A model generated the notes under the pieces. The model ran no database searches. It was not told the DNA's origin and saw only the letters and a list, made by a program, of their open reading frames with translations. A program made the translations under genes and the position numbers. Shown piece by piece: positions 1 through 8,637 of a DNA stretch of 64,000 nucleotides (within the stretch, counting starts at the first letter, position 1; every line of letters starts with the position of its first letter). This DNA is from Pomphorhynchus laevis (taxonomy: Eukaryota; Acanthocephala; Palaeacanthocephala; Echinorhynchida; Pomphorhynchidae): the NCBI GenBank assembly GCA_012934845.2, contig WNNJ02000427.1:31431-95430 (forward strand), read 5' to 3'.

Positions 1-934
1 GTAAAGCAACATGTAGTCCTCGATTGTTTACGAGTGCTTCATTAATTTTCCAATATACATAGAGCCCGAAAGATTGCCATTTTCTGTTCGCCACTCAATA
101 TTACTTAAAATGCACTCAATGCCATTTCCAATTCCCAGATGAATATCGAAAATGTACTTTCTCAATTATCGAAAGTGTTGTTGCATTCGTTGTCCTGTAT
201 TCACTAAAGTGTAATTAGATTTTCTACTTTCATCTATATAATGGATACAATTCACAAATGCTGTGTTTAATCAGACATGTGTCAAAATATCAACCATATT
301 GCTCATTAAAACAACAGGTTTCCAGTTTTCATTGTAGCACTCACAGCAGATAGCACATTTGACCTGATTTGACTATTGATTTGTCACATCGTGATGGTAG
401 AAAGAAATAATAAAAAAGCCCTTATCTCCCGTTTGGAGCAAAGGTAATCTTTTTGATGTTCTCATTACAATATAAGATGCCAATTGAATAATAACCATTT
501 ATTAAAATCAATTGTCAAATTATCTGTAAGGCATTTTCTCTTCTTTGATCGGTATTGATATATTTGCCAATTTTGGAAATATTTGCACAAATTGTGAATC
601 AGCAAACAATAACGACAAGTCATGGTAATAAGCTTTATTTAAAGGTTTAAAGAATTTAAACATTTTTTTATACAACTGAATGATCAAAAGTTTTTGCTAA
701 CCTAAAGATAACACGCGACATTGTCGAGCAAATGCTCTGTTTAATAAAGGATCCAACAACTTTGTACATATTTATTTTCAATTTATTTTTAAAAGCGAAC
801 ATCTAGTACTTACTGAATATTCAAAAGTATAAACGCGATGTGCGCAAATTAAATATTTAATGTGATCGTTTTATTTCGAAATAAAATATTTCTTCATATT
901 GATTTATTGCGTAAAGAATTATTGGAGCTAGACA
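1..934. other. AT-rich non-coding DNA
   Basis: No reading frame, RNA gene or recognisable repeat was seen on either strand. The sequence is A/T-rich with short homopolymer runs. Confidence 0.5.
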
Positions 935-938
935 AAGA

Positions 939-1062
939 ATAAAAATTTTATTTGGTATTTCGCTAACCAAATTTCGCTAGCATCTTCAGAAAATTTGCAA
1001 TCATTTTAAATTTTCTAAAGGTGCTAACAGAAGTTAGCGAAATATCAATAAAAAATTTTAAA
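939..1062. repeat. Small palindromic repeat with hairpin-GAAATAT ends
   Basis: Two inverted arms (about 939-990 and 1008-1062) face each other. Each ends in a short hairpin followed by GAAATA: the right arm has GCTAAC...GTTAGC then GAAATATC. The left arm, read on the minus strand, has CTGAAGATGCTAGCGAAAT. The same arrangement recurs near 3.7, 4.2, 20.3, 31.7 and 36.6 kb. The copy beside the GIY-YIG segment at 4.2 kb links this motif to Penelope-like retroelement ends. That link is inference. Confidence 0.55.
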
Positions 1063-1236
1063 TTAACATGATGTAGTTAGAATTTTTGACAGCTGGAATA
1101 AAAGAATCGAAAGACATTTGTCGAATAAAATGTTTACTATTTACAAAGACGTCTAATTTTAAAGTATAACTTTAATAATAACTTTTTTAATGTATTTTAA
1201 TTATTTATCATTATTTTGTATTATTATTTTGCTATC

Positions 1237-1890
1237 AGTTATCGGCATATATTCCTCGATCTAAATTATTGTTTTTAATTCATAAAAACAATAACTTCGA
1301 TTAAAATTTTGTTTTGTTATTTATTTAGAAAACATACAATATAACTTCTTTCAAATATTAAAAGTATTCATTGATATACTACACGTTCGAACTCAAAATA
1401 ATTGATATTCTCAAATTATTTTTCGTAAGAAAAATTATTTTTTTAATTTTTATTGCTTGAAATTTATTTCATTAAAAATTAACCATGGTGCTTCAAATGT
1501 CGATTTTTGGTCACATTTTCTTTTGATTTTGTTGTAAGATGCAACAATATAAAGGATGATTAAATTATAAATGATCTTTAAGGTAATAGGTTTTTATCAA
1601 ATTTATTTCTCGTGTGCGATTGTCAAGTGTGGAAATGGCAAGTATTTGATGACATTTATCTACTGTAGATTATCGATCCATCGATCTATGCTAGAAATAT
1701 AACTACAATTGACCTTCTTTATTTTAATATTAATGATTTTTATACATTTATATTTACATTGAACCTATATTTTTATTTAAGTGTGCATTTCAATTATCAA
1801 AATATAAATCAATAACACATTCTTTAATTGCTGATCAATGCATTTTTCTAGTGGTAAATATTTATGAAAAACATTTATTTTAAGAAGGCT
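1237..1890 (+). repeat. Left arm of a long inverted repeat
   Basis: This stretch is the reverse complement of 4665-5307 continued by 8522-8637, the right arm being interrupted by the RTE LINE. Long blocks match almost base for base, for example the segments around AACCATGGTGCTTC, GATCGATGGATCGATAATC (read on the other strand) and CGAGGAATATATGCCGATAAC. The right arm carries about 115 bases (roughly 5175-5290) that are absent here. No protein is recognisable. The arms may be the ends of a large composite element or the trace of an inverted duplication. Confidence 0.75.
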
Positions 1891-3069
1891 TTCATAATTC
1901 GAAATCAAAAATGTAATTCGCATTGTAAGCAATTAATATTGAAAAGCCGTTCACTTCGTTGCATAAAGTATTTACACTTTGTTAAACCGAACATGTCTTA
2001 GTGATGGTTGTGATCATTTCAGTTTTGTTGCTTGTCAAAATAATAAAGGCGTTTGTAATGCTGAAATCTACTTTGAAGTGGATGTGATATCAAACTTGCA
2101 AGCATATTCAAATATCTGACAAGGATGGCCTAATTGATCATTAAATTTAAATTAATAAAATGCACAACTTTGTCTAATGGACTTTTTGGCCTGTAGCTAT
2201 TTGATGGTTTTGTACATTTAGTTTTCTTATCTTTTAAATTCATTCGATCTAAATATTCAATACAATGTTGTAGAATATTGAAGGTTTACTTTGTACTAAA
2301 TCTGCTTAACAAACCGTGCTGTGTAAGCCATGCCTACTTTTAAAAAAAGCTTGAGTGCTTTTATTTTTAAGTTTCTCATTAATTTGAAAAGTCTTTCACA
2401 CGAAATTAGTATTCACCCTTACATGAGAATAAAGATTACGATCTACTCTCGTCCATTAAATCGAAATGCAAACAAAAGGTAGCTGAATGGTAGAAAGCAA
2501 ACTACTCTCATCGCAAATGCTCTTTGTGAAGGGAGACTTTGATCTGGTGAGCAGTATTTCAGCAGTTAGAAAACAGGCGAACACTTTGTCATTACATTTA
2601 ACCGAATTGACCTTTCTTATATGAAGCTCGCCTTAAATCTGTTTCATGAAATGATATCCATCTCAAGGATTTATATCATTTGCAACGATGAAAAACAATA
2701 CGATCAATACTGGTTTTCGCTTAGGTGGTACTTACATGAAGATACCTTATCATTCAAGACTGCGATAATCAAAGTTGGGTATCATTTGAATTGCATATAA
2801 TTAATTGGTTGCATTTCAAAATTTTTACAAACTGTTTGCATGCGAAATTTTATTTTAACGTTTGAATTACATAAGAGATCACATTTAGATCAAAAATCAT
2901 ATTTGTATAGTAAATATAAATTTTAAAATTGCGTTATTTGAAATTAATATGAGCTCAATGTCAATATAAATTAAATAACATTTATAACATTTATATTAAG
3001 TTAAAGAACACGTTATGTCGTTAAATTTCTAAAATAATATAATTTAACTTGATTGCATCTGTGAGCTGA
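1891..3069. other. Spacer inside the long inverted repeat
   Basis: AT-rich sequence between the long inverted arms. No gene or repeat of its own could be recognised. Confidence 0.4.
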
Positions 3070-3332
3070 AATTCTTCTGGTTGTGTCTCGACATTGTCCT
3101 CGCAGATATTGTTCATATTCTTGATACAGCAGGGCGCTACTAATCAGCCTGGGTAGGTGCCATCAGCTGCTGACCCAGAACTACATTTCGCGTAAGCAGA
3201 TAAAGGTCGAAACGTGAAATGTAGGTCTGGGTCAGCAGCTGATGAGACCCGTCCAGCTGATTAGTAGCGACCTGCTGTATCAAGAATATGAACAATACAA
3301 AGGAGGATAATGGAGTGCAACAACTAGAAGAA
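3070..3332. repeat. Palindromic element carrying a hammerhead-like core
   Basis: Arms of about 120 bases (3070-3192 and 3213-3332) are inverted copies separated by 20 bases. Shared blocks include AATTCTTCT, TGTTCATATTCTTGATACAG and CTACTAATCAGC. The same terminal blocks bound a second element at 31345-31860 in the receptor gene, and a shorter relative lies at about 34.95-35.06 kb, so this is a dispersed family. No protein is encoded. Confidence 0.7.
3205..3250 (+). ncRNA. Hammerhead-like core, permuted order, copy 1
   Basis: The order is GGTC-GAAAC, a three-pair stem (ACG/TGT) closing a five-base loop, then A, a 15-base linker and CTGATGA-GACC. GGTC and GACC would form stem II, and the ACG/TGT pairs would be stem III with the cleavable base after UGU. 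This is the hammerhead core with stem II open. The linker does not form a convincing stem I, so activity is doubtful in the single copy. Hammerhead motifs are known in the terminal repeats of Penelope-like elements and in retrozymes. Confidence 0.45.
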
Positions 3333-3480
3333 TTTTTAAAATCGATCGATGGATCTACAGCATGTCTTAAAAGACATGTTCGTAAATATTTACTACAAGA
3401 AAAGTGCATTAATTAGCAATTAAAGAACATGCTATTGATTTTTATTTTAATAATTGAAGTAAATTATTAGTATTTAACTA
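3333..3480 (+). repeat. Extra copy of the inverted-repeat inner end
   Basis: The blocks TTAAAAGACATGTT, AAATATTTAC, GCATT and CAGCAATTAAAGAA-like sequence repeat the inner end of the right arm at about 4665-4760 in the same orientation, with scattered differences. Confidence 0.55.
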
Positions 3481-3617
3481 ACATTTTTACATGAAAGAAA
3501 TAACATAGTTTAATCAGAGTTTTCGCCTATTTAAACACTAATTTTTAGTACTTTAATGCTAAAAATATATAGCCTTTGAATTGAATTTGAATGAGGAATG
3601 CGGCGGTGTGATAACAT

Positions 3618-4270
3618 TTAAATTTGAAGAAAGCTGGCAAAAACCATCGCAAAATTTATTTAACCGAATATTTCGATGCCTAGCTGGCATCATCTTCAGC
3701 AATCTGAAATGTTAATAAAGGCACATAGGTGTATACGTCAACATAAAAAGAAGAAAAAATATCAAAACAAAACAGGAAGGAAAACCAGCGCCAATCTCGT
3801 CAACTCTTCTATGTAATACCACCCAACATGAGGTGATATCCGTCCATCTCATTTAATTCCGGCTTGAGATCGCGGATCTGCATACGGTGGATCACTCTGC
3901 TGTTGCTGAGCATTCCCTTTTGACGGGACACACAATAAAGTTTGATGAAGTTAAAGTCCTTGCTCATCGACAACAAGCCTGCAAACGACAGATTCTTGAA
4001 TCACTGTTTATCCGCTATCTCAAGCCGAAATTAAATGAGATGGACGGATATCACATCATGTTGGGTGATATTACATAGCAGGGTTGACGAGATTGGCGCT
4101 GGTTTTCCTTCCTGTTTGGTTTTGACATTTTTCTTCTTTTTATGTTGACGTGTACACCTTTGTGCCTTTATTAACATTTCAGATTGCTGAAGATGATGCC
4201 AGCTAGGCATCGAAATATTCGGTTAAATAAATTTTGCGATGGTTGTTGCCAGCTTTCTTCAAATTTAAAT
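3618..4270 (+). mobile_element. Penelope-like element fossil: palindromic end with GIY-YIG segment
   Basis: Arms 3618-3871 and 4017-4270 are near-identical inverted copies around a 145-base spacer. A frame at 3887-4078 reads HSAVAEHSLLTGHTIKFDEV and continues to KVLAHR, which resembles the C-terminal GIY-YIG-type endonuclease region of Penelope-like retroelements (the SEH...TGH signature). Downstream comes CTGAAGATGATGCC and GGCATCGAAATATT, a hairpin followed by GAAATATT. No reverse transcriptase is present here, so this is a 3' remnant. An inverted terminal copy is a known habit of Penelope-type elements. It is a broken fossil. Confidence 0.65.
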
Positions 4271-4664
4271 ACAGCCTTTAATTTAGTGAAATCCAAAAAG
4301 CAGCGACGAGCCGAATGATCGACAGTCAACATAAAATTGATTGAAATGTGAATTGCATGACTTTGATTAGCAAATGTGGTTCTTCAATATTAAAATATAC
4401 CGCAATGATGTTGGCTTATAGTAAAATTTAAGATAGTATAGATTATAGCCATATATTTCAAAAAAATCAAGTATTGCGCAGAGCATTTAACTTTAGAATA
4501 TATTTTAACGCATACTATATGTGTGAATGTTATATGTAACATATATAATATTTATATAACATTTAATATATTACATATTTACTACAGTTTCTTGAAAGCT
4601 TTATGAAAGCCTTAAAATACAGAATAAAGCTATAAAAACCTTATAAGGCTTTGGAGAATCTTCT
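4271..4664. other. AT-rich spacer
   Basis: Between the Penelope-like palindrome and the right inverted arm. No coding signal was seen. Confidence 0.4.
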
Positions 4665-5307
4665 TAAAAGACATGTTTTTCATAAATATTTACCACTAGA
4701 AAAATGCATTGATCAGCAATTAAAGAATGTGTTATTGATTTATATTTTGATAATTGAAATGCACACTTAAATACAAATATAGGTTCAATGTAAATATAAA
4801 TGTATAAAAATCAATAATATTAAAATAAAGAAGGTCAATTGTAGTTATATTTCTAGCATAGATCGATGGATCGATAATCTACAGTAGATAAATGTCATCA
4901 AATACTTGCCATTTCCACACTTGACAATCGCACACGAGAAATAAATTTGATAAAAACCTATTACCTTAAAGATCATTTATAATTTAATCATCCTTTATAT
5001 TGTTGTTTCTTACAACAAAATCAAAAGTAAATTTGACTTAAAATCGACATTCGAAGCACCATGGTTAATTTTTAATGAAATAAATTTCAAGCAATAAAAA
5101 TTAAAAAAATAATTTTTCTTACGAAAAATAATTTGAGAATATCAATTATTTTGAGTTCGAACGTGTAGTATAACAATTGAAATAAAAAGCTCTGACTGGA
5201 GTTTAGATTACTAGAACCTTTAATGGATACGAAAACTTGATACCAATGCTGGCTTTTTTTAAAATCGCTAGAATAATTAATATTGTAGAATATCAATAAA
5301 TACTTTT
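4665..5307 (-). repeat. Right arm of the long inverted repeat, part 1
   Basis: Inverted counterpart of about 1365-1890. It holds about 115 bases (5175-5290) missing from the left arm, then stops at the LINE insertion site and resumes at 8522. Confidence 0.75.
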
Positions 5308-5323
5308 AATATTTAAAAGAAGT
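5308..5323 (+). repeat. Left target-site duplication of the RTE LINE
   Basis: AATATTTAAAAGAAGT here is repeated exactly at 8506-8521. The uninterrupted sequence at this point in the left arm (around 1335-1350) shows the empty site once. A perfect 16-base duplication argues for a recent insertion. Confidence 0.95.
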
Positions 5324-8300
5324 AGGTGGTGCGGTCCGTTCCTCCTCGTGGTGCCACTGGATAACGCTTACTCTCTGTGAGCGTGAACCAAACGCGGACC
5401 TTACCGACGACAGGCATGCGGCAGCCGGTCGGGAAAACAATTGTCGCAACCATCAAACCATGATAAAGTTTAATCAAAATGACCCCGCCAATACTAAGGC
5501 GTCCTCTGTAGACGACGCGTTCAGGAGGTGCCATCCGGCCTGTTCGAAAAATTCACGAGGATGTGCGATCAGACAAGACCCGGTCTGTTCGGCAAATAAG
5601 CGAGGGTTCACGACGGAAGGACGACGCCGAGACGCAAGTGATCTGGCCCAATCATACGTACGAGTTGCAACGCTCAACGTAGGAACACTGACGGGTAAAT
5701 CTCGAGAAATTGCAGCTGACCTAAAGAGGAGAAAGATTGACATTCTTGCAATACAAGAGACTAAATGGAAGGGCGGAAAATCCAAGGAAATTGGAGACGG
5801 ATACAAACTGTATTATATGGGAACTGAGACAGCACGAAACGGAGTAGCCATTGTCGTAGCAGAGAGACTCAGAGACCAAGTGTGCGAAGTGACGCGATAC
5901 ACTGGGAGGTTGATGAAGATTAAGCTGGCATTATGCGAAACGACCGTACACTACTTCTCTGTGTACGCTCCTCAAACAGGATGCACAGATAAAGAGAAGC
6001 TGGACTTCTGGGAAATGCTAGATGAAAAGATGGCAGAAGTCCCCGAAGAAGACTATGTGATCATAGCCGGTGATATGAATGCCCATGTTGGACAGACGGA
6101 TGAGAGTGAATGTCACGGTAGATATGGCATAGGTGAGAAGAACGCAGAAGGGGAACAACTACTGGAGTTTGCAACTACGCACAACCTCACCATCACCAAC
6201 ACCAACTTCACAAAAAGGTCGAGCCACCTGTACACATATTACCATGGAACGGGCTCACAAATCAGGAAGTCGCAAATTGATTTTGTCCTGGTGAGGCGAA
6301 AACATAAGAAGACGGTGCTAGACACAAAGGTCATTCCATCAGAGACCACAGCGACTCAACATAAGCCACTGATATGTGACCTGAAAATTGAAGTCCCCCG
6401 TAAACCGAGGCCAGAACAAACAAAGACGAGCCGAATCAAGTGGTGGAAACTGAGGGAAGAAGACACAGTTGGAACAAAGGCAAAGCTGGCCCGGATAAGA
6501 CTACCTAGCATACATGGAGTACAGGACACCTGGACCGCGTTGCGCTGCACGATCCACCTAGCTGCAAAGCACATACTCGGATCCACCAAGCCATGTCAAA
6601 AATACATCGACAAAGAAACTTGGTTTTGGACAGAAGAGGTCAAAGACGCAGTGAAGGCAAAGAAAAATTCATACAAGGCTCTCCGGATAGCACAAACACA
6701 GGAGAACAAAGATGAATATCACCGAGCGAAAAAGAAAGCAAGGAAACAAGTGGCTATTGCTAGGAGTAACCACCTAGATAACCTCTACCAAAAGCTCGAC
6801 ACTCGAGAAGGAGAAAAAGGCGTGTACCGACTAGCCCGTTCAAGACGGAAGAAGGCAGCAGACATCGAGAAGTTCCATGGTATCAGCAATGAGCAGGGAA
6901 AACTCATTATACACCCACAAGACGTGCTGGAGAGATGGAGAAGATATTTTAAAGCCATCTTTACAGAAGAGTTTGAACATCCACCAATACCAGAGGGGAC
7001 TCCAAATCACACACAAGTCGATCCACTCAATGGTGCAGAGGTCAGAGAGGCAATGATGAAGATGAAGCCGGGTAAAGCCAACGGACCCGATGATTTAGCG
7101 GTGGACTTCTGGAGAATCAATCCGGATGAGTGGACACCATGGCTAACTAATTTTCTCCAGAAGATTGTTGACGCAAAAGAGGTGCCAGAAGACTGGAGTC
7201 GAAGCATAACTATCCCAATCTGGAAGCAGAAAGGAAGCCCAGCAGATTGTGAAAACTACCGCCCAATTCGTCTTCTCAGTCACACCATGAAAATCTTCGA
7301 GAGAGTGCTCGACAAGAGAATCCGTGACTCCGTCAAACTAAGTGTCAACCAGGCAGGCTTTGTGCGCAACTGTGGAGCCATCGATGCAATACACTCAGCC
7401 AGACTACTCCTTGAAAAGCACAGAGAGAAGAAGCAGCCCCTCCATGTAGCTTTTCTGGACCTTGAGAAAGCGTTCGACAGAGTACCTCATAAGCTTATAT
7501 GGTACGCTTTGAGACGCAGAAAAGTACCGGAGGAATTGATCGAATGGGTGAAGATGTTGTACAAAGGAACGACGAGCAATGTGCTAACAGCAGCGGGAAA
7601 ATCCAGAGAATTTCCAATCTCAGTCGGTGTGCACCAAGGATCTGCACTCTCCCCATTACTATTCATCATAGTTATGGACGTGATTACGAAAGACCTTCTA
7701 AGACAAGCACCATGGACCATCCTGTATGCCGACGATGTTATGCTGGTATCTAAAGACAAACATGACCTCGAGCAACAAGTTCAGCAATGGCACGATCGCC
7801 TGGCACAGTTTGGGTTGAAACTGAACACAGCCAAAACAGAGTACATGACGACGAACCAGAACGAAGATGTAAGCATATCAGTTAATGGCGTGCTTCTGCC
7901 AAAGACAACTGCGTTCAAATATCTGGGATCAGTCATCTCCAGCACAGGAGGAGTGGCAAAAGACGTCACCACTCGCATCAACGCAAGCTGGACAAAATGG
8001 AGAGCAGCCACTGGAGTTTTGTGCGACAAACGCATGCCAGACAAACTCAAATCGAAGTTCTACAGAAGCGTAATACGGCCTGTAGCAATGTACGGTGCTG
8101 AGTGCTGGGCAATGACAGCAGAAGCAGAACGTAAGCTTGGATGCATGGAAACCAAAATGCTAAGGTGGATCGCAGGAAAGACTCGCCTAGATCATGTCCG
8201 TAACGAAGACATCCGCAAGCGATTTGGCGTAGCACCCATAGCAGACAAACTGAGAGAATCAAGGCTGCGATGGTATGGACACGTAATGAGGGCAGACGTG

Positions 8301-8505
8301 AACACATTAGCGCAGGCACCATTTCAAATCGAGGTCGACGGAAAGAGACCAATAGGAAGACCACAGAAAAGATGGATGGATACCCTTCTTAAGGACATGA
8401 AAATGGTCGGACTCACGCCCAAAGACGCAGCAAAGAAGGCATTTTGGCGTCAACGATCGTGGCAAGCGGACCCCGTCATACGGGATAAACGCTAAGAAGA
8501 AGAAG
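5324..8505 (+). mobile_element. Full-length RTE-clade LINE, apparently intact
   Basis: The 3182-bp element starts at AGGTGGTGCGG, has a 136-base leader, one long reading frame and only ten bases after the stop, ending in AAGAAGAAG rather than poly(A), as is usual for the RTE clade. It interrupts the right arm of the long inverted repeat and is bounded by perfect 16-base duplications. Its base composition (near 50% GC by eye) contrasts sharply with the AT-rich surroundings, fitting a recent arrival; horizontal transfer is possible, since RTE elements are known for it. Confidence 0.95.
5460..8495 (+). CDS. RTE LINE endonuclease/reverse transcriptase, 1011 aa
   Basis: One uninterrupted frame. 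Residues from about 66 to 300 are an endonuclease/exonuclease/phosphatase (APE-type) domain: VATLNVGTL, ILAIQETKW (catalytic Glu), VYAPQTG, IIAGDMNAHVG, SQIDFVLV and a late His in TQHKPL. From about 500 to 790 lies a reverse transcriptase: NYRPIRLLSHTMKIFE, VAFLDLEKAFDRVP, GVHQGSALSPLLF and the catalytic ILYADDVML. The C-terminus has the RLRWYGHVMR and GRPQKRWMD motifs common in RTE proteins, often mis-annotated as craniofacial development protein 2-like. It nicks target DNA and primes reverse transcription there. The ATG at 5460 is the first in frame; about 65 residues precede the nuclease and are not recognisable. All key catalytic residues appear present. Confidence 0.95.
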   Translation: MIKFNQNDPANTKASSVDDAFRRCHPACSKNSRGCAIRQDPVCSANKRGFTTEGRRRDASDLAQSYVRVATLNVGTLTGKSREIAADLKRRKIDILAIQETKWKGGKSKEIGDGYKLYYMGTETARNGVAIVVAERLRDQVCEVTRYTGRLMKIKLALCETTVHYFSVYAPQTGCTDKEKLDFWEMLDEKMAEVPEEDYVIIAGDMNAHVGQTDESECHGRYGIGEKNAEGEQLLEFATTHNLTITNTNFTKRSSHLYTYYHGTGSQIRKSQIDFVLVRRKHKKTVLDTKVIPSETTATQHKPLICDLKIEVPRKPRPEQTKTSRIKWWKLREEDTVGTKAKLARIRLPSIHGVQDTWTALRCTIHLAAKHILGSTKPCQKYIDKETWFWTEEVKDAVKAKKNSYKALRIAQTQENKDEYHRAKKKARKQVAIARSNHLDNLYQKLDTREGEKGVYRLARSRRKKAADIEKFHGISNEQGKLIIHPQDVLERWRRYFKAIFTEEFEHPPIPEGTPNHTQVDPLNGAEVREAMMKMKPGKANGPDDLAVDFWRINPDEWTPWLTNFLQKIVDAKEVPEDWSRSITIPIWKQKGSPADCENYRPIRLLSHTMKIFERVLDKRIRDSVKLSVNQAGFVRNCGAIDAIHSARLLLEKHREKKQPLHVAFLDLEKAFDRVPHKLIWYALRRRKVPEELIEWVKMLYKGTTSNVLTAAGKSREFPISVGVHQGSALSPLLFIIVMDVITKDLLRQAPWTILYADDVMLVSKDKHDLEQQVQQWHDRLAQFGLKLNTAKTEYMTTNQNEDVSISVNGVLLPKTTAFKYLGSVISSTGGVAKDVTTRINASWTKWRAATGVLCDKRMPDKLKSKFYRSVIRPVAMYGAECWAMTAEAERKLGCMETKMLRWIAGKTRLDHVRNEDIRKRFGVAPIADKLRESRLRWYGHVMRADVNTLAQAPFQIEVDGKRPIGRPQKRWMDTLLKDMKMVGLTPKDAAKKAFWRQRSWQADPVIRDKR

Positions 8506-8521
8506 AATATTTAAAAGAAGT
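8506..8521 (+). repeat. Right target-site duplication of the RTE LINE
   Basis: Exact repeat of 5308-5323. Confidence 0.95.
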
Positions 8522-8637
8522 TATATTGTATATTTTTTCTAAATAAATTACAAAACAAAATTTTAATCGAAGTTATTGTTTTTATGAAGTAAAAACAATA
8601 ATTTAGATCGAGGAATATATGCCGATAACTGATAACA
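8522..8637 (-). repeat. Right arm of the long inverted repeat, part 2
   Basis: Reverse complement of about 1237-1345, continuing the arm after the LINE. It abuts an R1 copy beginning GTTCCTCCTGATGAC. Confidence 0.8.

Noticed and set aside
5087-5296. 69-codon minus-strand frame across the right inverted arm
   Set aside because: The frame is broken in the left arm copy and has no protein features.
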